Shown in pieces: positions 51,308 through 60,324 of a DNA stretch of 64,000 nucleotides. The stretch is taken from assembly GCA_016707705.1 (NCBI GenBank), contig JADJHD010000029.1:23383-87382 (forward strand). The letters are read 5' to 3'. Source of the stretch: Bacteroidales bacterium. GTDB lineage: Bacteria; Bacteroidota; Bacteroidia; Bacteroidales; UBA4417. A program made the translations under genes and the position numbers. The first letter of the stretch is position 1. Each line of letters begins with the position of its first letter. The notes beneath the pieces were generated by a model. It ran no database searches and was not told the origin of the DNA. It saw only the letters and a list, made by a program, of their open reading frames with translations.

Positions 51308-52494
51308 ATGCCAGAGAACCAGTTTTATGTGGAAGTGAATGCAGTTCAGAAGAACCATGACCTGGAAAGGATCTGTGGGGATAAATTTCTGACACGCAGG
51401 ATCAATGAGGAGAACCGCATTATAGTTGTTTTATCCGATGGCATGGGCCATGGGGTGAAGGCCAGCATGCTTTCGACCTTAACGGCAACCATGGCTCTCA
51501 ATTTTACCGAAGAGCATAAGGAGGTTCACAAGATCGCCGATCTGATCATGAATACCCTTCCGGTATGCAGTGAGCGGCAAATGAGCTATTCAACCTTTAC
51601 CATTGTTGATATTGAAATTGACGGGGAGACCCGGATTCTGGAATATGACAATCCCCAAACGGTAATCCTGCGGAAGAACAAATCTTTTGATCCGGGCTGG
51701 AGGTCTATTGTGCTCGATTCAGAGCGGAATTCAGGAAAGGAACTTCGCACCTGTACCTATACCCATAAAAAGGAGGACAGGATTGTGATCTGCTCCGATG
51801 GTGTTGTGCAGTCGGGAATGGGAAGCAATAAACTCCCATTTGGCTGGGGACAGGATAACCATGTAGCATACATTGAAGAGCTGGCAAGCCATGATCCTAC
51901 CATATCGCGCAGCAGCTTGCCGCCAAGGTTGTGAATATTGCCAATCTCAACGATAACTACCATCCCAAGGATGACACCAGTTGTGCTGTGGTCTATTTCA
52001 GGGAGCCCAGAAAACTACTGATTTGCACAGGTCCTCCCTATGAGGAAGAAAATGATATCGTTCTGGCAGATGCAGTGAGAAAATTTGAAGGGAAGAAGAT
52101 ACTTTGCGGAGCAACTACAGGTGATATTATCTCAAGGGAATTATCAATGCCCATTATCGACAGTTTCGAATTTGATGATCCCGATCTACCACCGGTATCC
52201 TTTATGGAAGGCATTGACCTGATTACTGAAGGCATTCTGACACTTGGAAAGGTATCGCAGATCCTCAAGGATTATTCACAGAAGTACAAGCTTGGCAAAG
52301 GTCCGGCAGATCAGATTGTAAGAATGCTTCTCGAAAGTGATGATATCAATTTCATCATTGGTACCCGTATCAACATAGCGCATCAGGACCCAAGCCTGCC
52401 GGTAGAGCTGGAAATCCGCAGGACCGTAGTAAGGAGAATAGCCCGAACACTGGAGGAGAAATTCCTTAAAGAAGTGAGCATGAGGTTTATCTGA
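51308..52494 (+). CDS. SpoIIE-type serine/threonine phosphatase, frameshifted in the given sequence
   Basis: This PP2C-like (SpoIIE) phosphatase has CGDKFLTRR, IIVVLSDGMGHGVKASMLS (Asp44 metal site), RIVICSDGVVQSG and, after the break, NYHPKDDTSCAVVYF, whose Asp pair completes the metal site. The given frame ends at 51934 after SRSSLPPRL. One extra base (or two fewer) at about 51909-51916 gives QLAAKVVNIANLND and continues to 52494 (about 395 residues). A GTG at 51931 overlaps the stop by 4 bp, but splitting the catalytic domain there makes little sense. The ~180-residue C-terminal part is helical and not recognised. Together with the sensory hydrogenase it resembles hfs-type loci of clostridia. 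Confidence 0.85.
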
Positions 52495-52620
52495 AAACTT
52501 CCTCACAATCTTTGCATGCTGAAGATTTCTTTATACTTTTACCTGATTCTACTCCTGTAGAAAGTCATAGAGAATCACCTCCCCGCAAATGATTGATTAG
52601 CAACTTCAAGAATAGCTGCT

Positions 52621-53193
52621 GTGCAAAAGATTGAACTTACAATCCTCGGATTATCCTATAGCCAGACACAAACGAATTCCTATGCACTCATCCTGGGTGA
52701 AGTTAGCGGAAAGCGGCGTTTGCCAATTGTAATAGGCCATTTCGAGGCTCAGGCCATTGCACTTGAGCTTGAGAAGATGAAACCCTCCCGTCCCCTTACA
52801 CATGACCTTTTCCGCAATTTCGCTGATGCATTCGGCGTGACAGTGGAGGAAGTGGTCATCAATAAATTCCAGGAAGGAATCTTCTTTGCCTTGCTTGTGT
52901 GCAACGATGGCATTAAAATCAAGAATATTGATTCCCGCACTTCGGATGCCATAGCACTTGCCATCAGGTTCGGCTGCCCGATCTACACTTATGAGAATAT
53001 CATGTCGCAGGCCGGCATCACCTATGAGGATGATGAGAGTGAGAATTTCTCCCCTGTAGCTGAAAACGAAGAGATTCATAGCGAGTTCGGTATGATGAAC
53101 TTTGAAGACCTGGAAGAAGAACTGCAGAAAGCCATTGACAATGAGGATTATGAAAGAGCTTCATTAATCAGGGATGAGATCCGGAAAAAATAA
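52621..53193 (+). CDS. Bifunctional nuclease-domain (BFN/DUF151) protein with UVR motif
   Basis: The 190-residue protein starts with GTG and has a BFN domain (residues ~1-130: KRRLPIVIGHFEAQAIALELE; SRTSDAIALAIRFGCPIY). BFN proteins in plants and some bacteria act on RNA and DNA. The C-terminus has a UVR motif (LEEELQKAIDNEDYERASLIR), as found in UvrB and UvrC partner proteins. This two-part layout is common in Bacteroidota. The function is not established. The next gene starts 91 bp downstream. Confidence 0.88.
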   Translation: MQKIELTILGLSYSQTQTNSYALILGEVSGKRRLPIVIGHFEAQAIALELEKMKPSRPLTHDLFRNFADAFGVTVEEVVINKFQEGIFFALLVCNDGIKIKNIDSRTSDAIALAIRFGCPIYTYENIMSQAGITYEDDESENFSPVAENEEIHSEFGMMNFEDLEEELQKAIDNEDYERASLIRDEIRKK

Positions 53194-53283
53194 AAGCATC
53201 GCCCAGCAATCACAAATTTTAAATTGACTGAATTCTGTATTCACCAAACAAAAAATAAGAATAAAGAGATAAAAGTAGAAACA

Positions 53284-54537
53284 ATGAACTTGAAATTACG
53301 ACTGACGATTATGAGTTTCCTGCAGTTTTTTGTGTGGGGAGCATGGTTGATTACTATCGGAACCTATTGTTTCAATGCAAAAGGGTGGACTGGTGCACAG
53401 TTTGGAGCAATTTTCTCAACATTGGCAATAGCCTCCATTTTTATGCCTCCAATTACGGGCATTATTGCCGATAAATGGATCAATACTGAGAGACTCTATG
53501 GTGTATTGCAGATTCTTTACGGGGTTGTCCTGTTTTTCGTTCCACAGGTAAATGATCCTGATACTTTATACTATGTGATATTACTGGCAATGATCTTCTA
53601 TATGCCGACGATATCCCTTTCAAACTCCATATCCTATTCAATCCTGAAGAACAATAACTATGATGTGGTAAAGGTGTTCCCTCCCATCAGGGTTTGGGGG
53701 ACAATTGGATTTATTGCAGCCATGTGGATCACGAACCTTACAGGAAGCAAGGCTAATGCCAATCAGTTTTTAATCGGGGCCTTCGCAGCTATTGCATTGG
53801 GTATTTATTCCTTTACCCTTCCAAAATGCCTTCCTCAGAAATCTTTGGGCAAGAATTCCTCCATCGTGGAAATACTTGGTTTAAATGCATTTAAACTGTT
53901 CGCCAACTACAAAATGGCCTTATTCTTCATTTTCGCCATGTTCCTTGGTGCTGCCCTTCAACTTACCAATATGTACGGCGATTCTTTTCTGGATGATTTC
54001 AGAAACGTTCCTCAATATGCAGATTCATTCGTAGTTAAATATTCGACCATTATAATGTCGATCAGCCAGATATCGGAGACCTTGTTTATTCTTGCTATTC
54101 CTTTCTTCCTGAGACGATTCGGAATCAAGAAAGTGATGTTGTTCTCCATGGTGGCCTGGGTACTGCGCTTTGGATTATTCTCCTTTGGAAATCCAGCCGG
54201 TGGATTATGGATGATCATACTCTCATGTATCGTTTACGGGATGGCATTCGACTTCTTCAATATCTCCGGTTCCATCTTCGTTGAAACAACCACTGATTCA
54301 AGGATACGATCAAGTGCCCAGGGACTGTTCATGATGATGACCAACGGCTTTGGAGCCTATTCCGGAAGCAAAATCAGCGGCTACATCATTGATAAGTATT
54401 TCACTCATGATGGAATGAAGGACTGGCATAGCATCTGGCTTACATTTGCCATTTACGCATTGATAGTTACCATCGCTTTTGCAGTGCTTTTCAAGCATAA
54501 GCACGATCAGAAGGATCTTGCCGGAGTCGCTCACTAA
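53284..54537 (+). CDS. Nucleoside:H+ symporter, NupG family
   Basis: The 417-residue protein has about twelve transmembrane helices and the nucleoside-symporter signature at its start (LRLTIMSFLQFFVWGAWLIT; FSTLAIASIFMPPITGIIAD). It imports nucleosides with protons. The ATG at 53284 is chosen over the TTG at 53224, since only the former begins the first helix. thyA and folA lie downstream, which fits nucleotide salvage, though a 275-bp gap separates them. Confidence 0.88.
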   Translation: MNLKLRLTIMSFLQFFVWGAWLITIGTYCFNAKGWTGAQFGAIFSTLAIASIFMPPITGIIADKWINTERLYGVLQILYGVVLFFVPQVNDPDTLYYVILLAMIFYMPTISLSNSISYSILKNNNYDVVKVFPPIRVWGTIGFIAAMWITNLTGSKANANQFLIGAFAAIALGIYSFTLPKCLPQKSLGKNSSIVEILGLNAFKLFANYKMALFFIFAMFLGAALQLTNMYGDSFLDDFRNVPQYADSFVVKYSTIIMSISQISETLFILAIPFFLRRFGIKKVMLFSMVAWVLRFGLFSFGNPAGGLWMIILSCIVYGMAFDFFNISGSIFVETTTDSRIRSSAQGLFMMMTNGFGAYSGSKISGYIIDKYFTHDGMKDWHSIWLTFAIYALIVTIAFAVLFKHKHDQKDLAGVAH

Positions 54538-54812
54538 AAGTATCTGCAGATTCTCTTAAGGCATTTGTCAGGAAACTGTTTCCGGCATAGCTTCTTGTCA
54601 TGTCCTATGCTGCATAATTCCCGGAGATTGATTTTCCTCATAAAATAAGAGGTGTGCTCCTACAATTCAATGCTTCATCTGTTGATAACTTTGAATAATT
54701 CCGGATTCGTCCTTTCATGATTTTTAGCACCTTTGAATAAGGTAATTTGTTACCTGATTAACCATGCCGGACTGAGGTTTACGCAGGCCGATCTTCAATT
54801 TGATCATTACAC

Positions 54813-55607
54813 ATGAAGCAATACCATTCACTGCTCAGGCATGTCCTGGAAACAGGAAACAAGAAGCAGGACCGCACCGGAACGGGCACCATTAGTGTTT
54901 TTGGGTACCAGATGAGGTTTAAGCTCGAAGAAGGCTTTCCTCTGGTTACCACAAAAAAGGTCCATTTGCGCTCCATTATTCATGAATTGCTCTGGTTTCT
55001 CAAGGGGGAAACCAATGTAAAGTACTTGCATGAAAACAAGGTGAGCATCTGGGATGAATGGGCTCGTGAAGATGGAAGTCTGGGCCCTATTTACGGCCAC
55101 CAGTGGAGAAGCTGGGGAACTGCTGACGGTGGATCCGTTGACCAGATGAGGCAGGCCATTGAGCTTATAAAGCATAATCCCGATTCGAGAAGGATTATGG
55201 TTAGTGCTTGGAATGTTGGTGAAATCGATAAAATGGCTCTCCCTCCCTGTCATGTGCTCTTCCAGTTTTATGTAGCTGATGGAAAGCTATCCTGTCAGCT
55301 ATATCAGAGGAGTGCTGATATTTTCCTGGGAGTGCCCTTCAACATTGCTTCCTATGCCTTGCTGACCCAGATGATGGCACAGGTATGCGGACTGCAACCT
55401 GGTGACTTTATTCACACTTTCGGGGATGCCCATATCTATTTGAATCATCTTGAGCAGGTAGATTTACAATTGAGCAGGGAGCCGAAACCCCTTCCAACAA
55501 TGAAGCTGAATCCTGAAATCAAAGACCTTTTCGACTTTAAGTATGAGGACTTTGAACTCAGCGACTATGACTCCTACCCTGCCATAAAGGCTCCGGTAGC
55601 TGTTTAG
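54813..55607 (+). CDS. thyA: Thymidylate synthase
   Basis: ThyA methylates dUMP to dTMP with methylene-tetrahydrofolate. The 264-residue protein has the usual length and motifs: DRTGTGTISVFG, WDEWAREDGSLGPIYGHQWR (key part GPIYGHQWR), catalytic Cys in ALPPCHVLFQFYV, and the folate/dUMP motif QRSADIFLGVPFNIASYA. folA follows 59 bp later, so the folate used up is recycled by the next gene product. A possible promoter box TAACTTTG is at 54686-54693. Confidence 0.97.
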   Translation: MKQYHSLLRHVLETGNKKQDRTGTGTISVFGYQMRFKLEEGFPLVTTKKVHLRSIIHELLWFLKGETNVKYLHENKVSIWDEWAREDGSLGPIYGHQWRSWGTADGGSVDQMRQAIELIKHNPDSRRIMVSAWNVGEIDKMALPPCHVLFQFYVADGKLSCQLYQRSADIFLGVPFNIASYALLTQMMAQVCGLQPGDFIHTFGDAHIYLNHLEQVDLQLSREPKPLPTMKLNPEIKDLFDFKYEDFELSDYDSYPAIKAPVAV

Positions 55608-55666
55608 TCTGTTCAGCAGTGCCCTCGAAATAAAACTAACTGCAATTCACCCTTGAATCCCCCCTC

Positions 55667-56149
55667 ATGAAACCAATCATATCGATAATAGTCGCAATTG
55701 CTGAAAATAATGCCATCGGACTTGAGAATCAGCTTCTCTGGCATATTCCTGAGGACCTGAAGCGTTTCAAGAAACTAACCACCGGGCATACAATAGTGAT
55801 GGGGAAAAGGACTTTTGAATCCCTTCCCATCAGGCCATTACCTAATCGCAGGAGTGTGGTGATCACTGACATTGCCGGTGAACAGATTCCAGGTTGTGTG
55901 ATGGCTTACAGCATTGATGAGGCTATTGAGAAAATGGAACCGGGACAGGAGAATTTCATCATTGGGGGTGGTTCTGTTTACAGGCAGTTCCTTCCATTGG
56001 CGGATAAATTGTACCTGACCATGGTTAAAAAGTCCTATCAGGCAGATACTTTCTTCCCTGAAATCAACTTTTCAGAATGGAAGAAGGTGGAAGAAATTGA
56101 TAGTCAGGATGATAATCATAATTTCACCTTCATCGACCTGGAGCGATAA
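55667..56149 (+). CDS. folA: Dihydrofolate reductase
   Basis: FolA reduces dihydrofolate, a product of ThyA, with NADPH. The 160-residue protein shows IVAIAENNAIGLENQLLWHIPEDL (key part NNAIGLENQLLWHIPEDL), the NADPH motif TIVMGKRTFESLP and FIIGGGSVYRQFLPLAD. Length and motif order fit the chromosomal enzyme. It probably shares the thyA transcript and is followed by a hairpin terminator. Confidence 0.96.
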   Translation: MKPIISIIVAIAENNAIGLENQLLWHIPEDLKRFKKLTTGHTIVMGKRTFESLPIRPLPNRRSVVITDIAGEQIPGCVMAYSIDEAIEKMEPGQENFIIGGGSVYRQFLPLADKLYLTMVKKSYQADTFFPEINFSEWKKVEEIDSQDDNHNFTFIDLER

Positions 56150-56185
56150 TTTAATCTGCCAGTATACTTTGCAGAATTAAATTTT
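56149..56185 (+). terminator. Probable terminator after folA
   Basis: ATTTAATCTGC pairs with GCAGAATTAAAT (one bulged A) around an 11-base loop and is followed by TTT. The stem begins at the end of the folA stop codon. Confidence 0.5.
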
Positions 56186-56439
56186 GCCTTACCTTCATCG
56201 TTCAATATTCATATTGAGTTTACCTTGCTATTATATCTACTCCCTGCTTTTTGTATCCATTTTTAGCTGCCAGTTTTCAATTATTCAGGTATTCAAAATT
56301 TGAGATACATCTTTCTCTTCCCTGCTTCAAATTCAATAATACTGCTTAGTTTCAGAAGAGTTTAACCTAAGATAAGAATCAGTTTGATTTTTCCTTTCAG
56401 TAAGTAAGTCAAATCTGGAGTTGATTATTAGTGCTGCTC

Positions 56440-56811
56440 ATGGAAATTGATCAATTAACAGATAGGATAATTGGTTGCGCTATTGAGGTTCACAAAAGGC
56501 TTGGTCCCGGATTACTGGAGTCGGCTTATGAGGAGTGCCTGGCGTTTGAGTTGAAGTGTGCCGGATTGGAAATTGAGAGACAGGTGCCGGTGCCGGTGGT
56601 TTATAAGGATATTAAACTGGAATATGGTTACAGGATCGATATTCTGGTTGAGAAAACTGTCCTGTTGGAGTTGAAGTCGATTGAGGCTATTGCGCCTGTG
56701 CATGTGGCTCAGGTTCTGACTTACCTGAAATTTGCAGATAAGCAGTTAGGTTTGCTGATTAATTTTAACGTTCCTTTACTTAAAGATGGTCTTAAAAGGC
56801 TCAGGTTATAA
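56440..56811 (+). CDS. GxxExxY family protein (PD-(D/E)XK nuclease-like)
   Basis: The 123-residue protein has the defining motif GPGLLESAYEECL (GxxExxY) near residue 25 and the PD-(D/E)XK-like core YRIDILVEKTVLLELKSIEAI with Asp, Glu and Lys in nuclease order. The family is common in environmental Bacteroidota and other phyla. Its role is unknown; a nuclease is suspected. It is a lone gene followed at once by CACAGAGG-type repeats. A GTG at 56431 is an alternative start three codons earlier. Confidence 0.9.
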   Translation: MEIDQLTDRIIGCAIEVHKRLGPGLLESAYEECLAFELKCAGLEIERQVPVPVVYKDIKLEYGYRIDILVEKTVLLELKSIEAIAPVHVAQVLTYLKFADKQLGLLINFNVPLLKDGLKRLRL

Positions 56812-56819
56812 CGCATAGG

Positions 56820-56955
56820 TGCTCTGTGGAAGTTTTTTTTCTTGCACGGAGTTACACAGAGGAGGCACAGAGGTTCACTGAGAGCCTCCGTGTTACTCAG
56901 TGGTTCTCAGTGTTACTCTGTGGAAGTTATTATTACGCAGAGGTTCATCGAGAAA
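56820..56955. repeat. CACAGAGG/CTCAGTGTTACT-type interspersed repeat
   Basis: The unit CACGGAGTTACACAGAGG and its inverted variants (CTCAGTGGTTCTCAG, GTGTTACTCTGTGG) are repeated several times, forming an imperfect inverted repeat that ends in GCAGAGGTTCATCGAG. It lies directly after the GxxExxY gene and before the promoter of the MORN gene. Confidence 0.7.
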
Positions 56956-56982
56956 GAAAAACACATCATACACATAAATACT

Positions 56983-56990
56983 TAAATTTG
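56983..56990 (+). promoter_or_regulatory. Bacteroidota -7 promoter box
   Basis: TAAATTTG matches TAnnTTTG, 41 bp before the ATG at 57031. Confidence 0.55.
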
Positions 56991-57030
56991 GTTCTGCTTT
57001 AGTTTTCCAATTCAAATTATCCCCGTTTTT

Positions 57031-60000
57031 ATGAAAAAAAACACCATCCTTTTTGTTCTTTTCCTCCTGTTTTCCATTTCAGTTGCTGCACAGTCAGAGA
57101 GTTCTGCGAGAGCTGCATCACATGAACTGATCACCAAGGGTATCGGCCTTTATGATGAAGATGATTACAAAGGCGCACTTGCCGCATTTAATCAGATCAG
57201 TCCCGCAGACCCCAACTATGCCTGGGCCCTCTATGAAAAAGCCTTATGCTACAAGCAAATGGACTCCCTTGACGTTGCCTATGAACTCTGCTCCAAATCC
57301 TACGACCTGAACAAGGAAGACGTTGCAGTAACCACCTTTCTTGGCAGTCTGATGGATGATATCGGAAAAACCGGCGAATCAATAAAGTTCCTTGAGAAGG
57401 CAAAACTTATCTGGCCATACAATGCCAACCTTCTGTTCAACCTTGGATTGTGCTACATAAATAACAACCAGCCTGTTGAAGCTGAAGCACTGCTTTTACA
57501 GGCAATCCGCTTCAGGCCCTTCCATGCAGGAAGTCATCTGGCACTGGCAAGGGCTAATTTCATGATGGGTCGCAAAGGAGAGGCTTACCTGGCCAGCAAT
57601 ATGGCAATTCTGGTAAACCCCAGAGTTTCCTACCTCTCCACCTTTGAGAAAATGGTTACCGGTAAGATTGATTCGGTTTACAAACCCTATCTCTACCCCT
57701 ATCCTGCCTCATACGAACATAAAAACTGGGATTACCTGAATGAACTGATGAACTCGGAACTGGCTTTCAATGAAAAGTTTGAGTTCACAGGGAAGATCAA
57801 TTACGTTACCACCCGTCAGTCGTACCTGCTCTTTAGTTCCATGCAGTTCAACCCCAATGATCCTTCCTTTTATAACCAGTTCTACCTGAGGTTCTTCAAG
57901 GAGGTCATGAATAAGGGAGCATTCGACACCTACCTGTACTATTCATTTAAGGAAGTTAAGGATGATAAAATTCTTGACTGGATAAATAAGAACGTTACCG
58001 AGTTAAATGCCTTTGTTGAATGGGCCCGCACCCTTCTTTTCCAATACAGGGATTCTGATTATTCCTTCAGCAATGAAGAAAAGAAGATTACCATGCTCCA
58101 TTTCGATGAAGATGGCAACCTGAACCAGATCGGGGAATTGAAAACCTCACCTGAAGAGGTTAAGAACGGCCTTTGGATTACCATAAACAGCGACGGACTG
58201 CTGAAGGAAAAAGGAACTTATGTCAACAATGAACTGCAGGGCGAATATCTCCTCTATAATTCAAATGGCATCCTGAACCAGCAGCTTCAATTCAAGGATA
58301 GTGAACTTGAAGGTATCTGCAAGCGCTTTCATCCCAACGGACAGCTTGAAGGCACCTATCCCCGCGCTAAAAGTATAAGATGCGGAAAAGAACTGGAATA
58401 CACTCTCAACGGATATCCTCAATCAGAATACAACTACAGTGATGATAAGCTAAATGGTACCGTAAGAGTTTACAATTACACAACGGGGTTTTCACGTAAA
58501 ATGGAATACGTGAACGACAAGGCTGAAGGCAAAATAACCGAATTCTGGCTCAATGGAAAACCAAAAGCCGAGGGCGCTTTCCGCGACAGTCTGCTTCAGG
58601 GACCTCTCACTACCTGGTATCCAACAGGAATCAAGGAGACAGAGGTTAATTACGTCAATGATACTGCTGTTGGGAAGAAAATACAGTATTATCAGGATGG
58701 CCATAAATCTGCAGAAATGGAATTCAACGAGAAAGGTGAACTCACCGGCAAGAAAACTTCCTTCGACCGGAAAGGAAACATCTCGGAGCAGGATGACAAG
58801 TATGAACATGACCTTCTAAATGGCAGCAGAATCAGCTATTATCCGTCAGGAAAGAAAGCCTCCGTTCAGATGTTCAAAGGTGACAGCCTGATAAAAATTA
58901 CTGCCTACAATGGAAAGGGTGATATCATTTATCAGGACTCTCTCAGGAATAACCAGATTTACTTTAAGACCTTCTTTGAAAATGGTGCCACGGAAACTGA
59001 AGGCTTGCTTAAGAACGGCTTTATGGAAGGCAAGTGGAAGTATTACTACATCAATGGCAATGTTCAGAATGAATTCAACTATCAAAATGCAATGACTTCC
59101 GGTGAGCAAAGGACCTTTCATTCCAATGGCAAGCCGAACGAGATCTATTCAAGCGACAGTAATTATATCCTGGGAGAATACAAAAAGTATTACAGCACCG
59201 GTACTCTGGAGTCGAAAGGCAACTTCAACAAGAACGGCAGGGATGGAATCTTCATTGATTACTTCTCCAATGAAGCAGTAGAGTCTATCGCATTCTTTGA
59301 TAATTCAACGCTTACCGGACAACTGCTGTACTTCACTCCCGATGGCCGGAAGGACTATGAAGAATACTTCAATGCTGACGGTGATCCTATCAGAATTATA
59401 ACCTATGACCAAAACGATAAGACAGAAAGTGACCTTGACATAAAATACGATTCAGTAACCTTCAAATCTCACTTCGCCAATGGTAAGGTAAAGCGGCTAA
59501 ACAATCTTGCCGACCACCTTTTCAATGGAGTACAGGAATGGTATTATCCGAATGGTCAGCTTCGTACCCGACTAAAATATATTCATGGAAAAATTGAAGG
59601 GGATGCCCTCACATGGGATTATCATGGCACTCTGATCGGAAAGGCCCCATACGTTATGAATAGCCTGCATGGAGAATTGATCCGCTATGAAAACGGCAAG
59701 GTTGATACCAGGGAAATCTATGAAGAAGGAGAAAACCAGGGTCGTTACACAGAGTACCATTCTAATGGAAGAGTCTTTAGAACCATGGAATTTGAAGATA
59801 ACAAGAAGAACGGTTTCAGCACTTACTACTCCCCGGATAGTCTTCTGATGCATAGATTCCTGTTTGTCAATAATGTAATTCAGGAAATCTCCTATCAGGA
59901 CAAACCCGGTCATTTCGTTGCAGCTATCCCTGTTTCCAGGGGAAGGCATGAGATCACCACCTATTTCCCTACAGGAGCAGTTTCCGCCAAATTAATCATA

Positions 60001-60324
60001 CAGGATGGACTTTTGGATGGAAAGCAGGTTACCTATTACCCAAATGGGAAGATTGCCAAGGAATACACCTGCATTCTGGGAGATTATGAAGGAGTTTGCA
60101 ATATCTACTACGATAACGGCAAGCTGAAGGAATCCATGACTTATCTTAGGGACCAGCTGAGCGGCCCCTATGCTTTGTACTACATTACAGGACTAAAGCA
60201 TAAAGAAGGCAGGCATCTTGAAAACCAGGAATCTGGCGAATGGAATATATACAATGCTGCCGGAAAACTCGCAGAAACCCTTTACTATTCAAACGGCGAT
60301 ATGTATGACATCAAGACCTACTAG
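57031..60324 (+). CDS. Large exported TPR/MORN-repeat protein (YwqK-like)
   Basis: The 1097-residue protein has a signal peptide (KNTILFVLFLLFSISVAAQ). Residues ~25-200 are TPR repeats (DYKGALAAFNQISPADPNYAWALYEKALCYKQM; key part WALYEKALCYKQMD). From ~350 to the end there are some 25-30 MORN-like repeats of the YwqK type (GxxxxYYPNGxL pattern, such as WYPTGIKETEVNYVND and YYPNGKIAKEYTC). MORN beta-hairpins often bind lipid or other proteins. It is probably periplasmic or outer-membrane-facing. Its last 20 bp overlap the next gene, so the two are coupled. Function unknown. Confidence 0.85.
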   Translation: MKKNTILFVLFLLFSISVAAQSESSARAASHELITKGIGLYDEDDYKGALAAFNQISPADPNYAWALYEKALCYKQMDSLDVAYELCSKSYDLNKEDVAVTTFLGSLMDDIGKTGESIKFLEKAKLIWPYNANLLFNLGLCYINNNQPVEAEALLLQAIRFRPFHAGSHLALARANFMMGRKGEAYLASNMAILVNPRVSYLSTFEKMVTGKIDSVYKPYLYPYPASYEHKNWDYLNELMNSELAFNEKFEFTGKINYVTTRQSYLLFSSMQFNPNDPSFYNQFYLRFFKEVMNKGAFDTYLYYSFKEVKDDKILDWINKNVTELNAFVEWARTLLFQYRDSDYSFSNEEKKITMLHFDEDGNLNQIGELKTSPEEVKNGLWITINSDGLLKEKGTYVNNELQGEYLLYNSNGILNQQLQFKDSELEGICKRFHPNGQLEGTYPRAKSIRCGKELEYTLNGYPQSEYNYSDDKLNGTVRVYNYTTGFSRKMEYVNDKAEGKITEFWLNGKPKAEGAFRDSLLQGPLTTWYPTGIKETEVNYVNDTAVGKKIQYYQDGHKSAEMEFNEKGELTGKKTSFDRKGNISEQDDKYEHDLLNGSRISYYPSGKKASVQMFKGDSLIKITAYNGKGDIIYQDSLRNNQIYFKTFFENGATETEGLLKNGFMEGKWKYYYINGNVQNEFNYQNAMTSGEQRTFHSNGKPNEIYSSDSNYILGEYKKYYSTGTLESKGNFNKNGRDGIFIDYFSNEAVESIAFFDNSTLTGQLLYFTPDGRKDYEEYFNADGDPIRIITYDQNDKTESDLDIKYDSVTFKSHFANGKVKRLNNLADHLFNGVQEWYYPNGQLRTRLKYIHGKIEGDALTWDYHGTLIGKAPYVMNSLHGELIRYENGKVDTREIYEEGENQGRYTEYHSNGRVFRTMEFEDNKKNGFSTYYSPDSLLMHRFLFVNNVIQEISYQDKPGHFVAAIPVSRGRHEITTYFPTGAVSAKLIIQDGLLDGKQVTYYPNGKIAKEYTCILGDYEGVCNIYYDNGKLKESMTYLRDQLSGPYALYYITGLKHKEGRHLENQESGEWNIYNAAGKLAETLYYSNGDMYDIKTY

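Noticed and set aside
51931..52494. Separate gene with GTG start after the SpoIIE gene
   Set aside because: The DDTS metal-site motif of the phosphatase lies in this part, so it must be the C-terminal half of the same protein.
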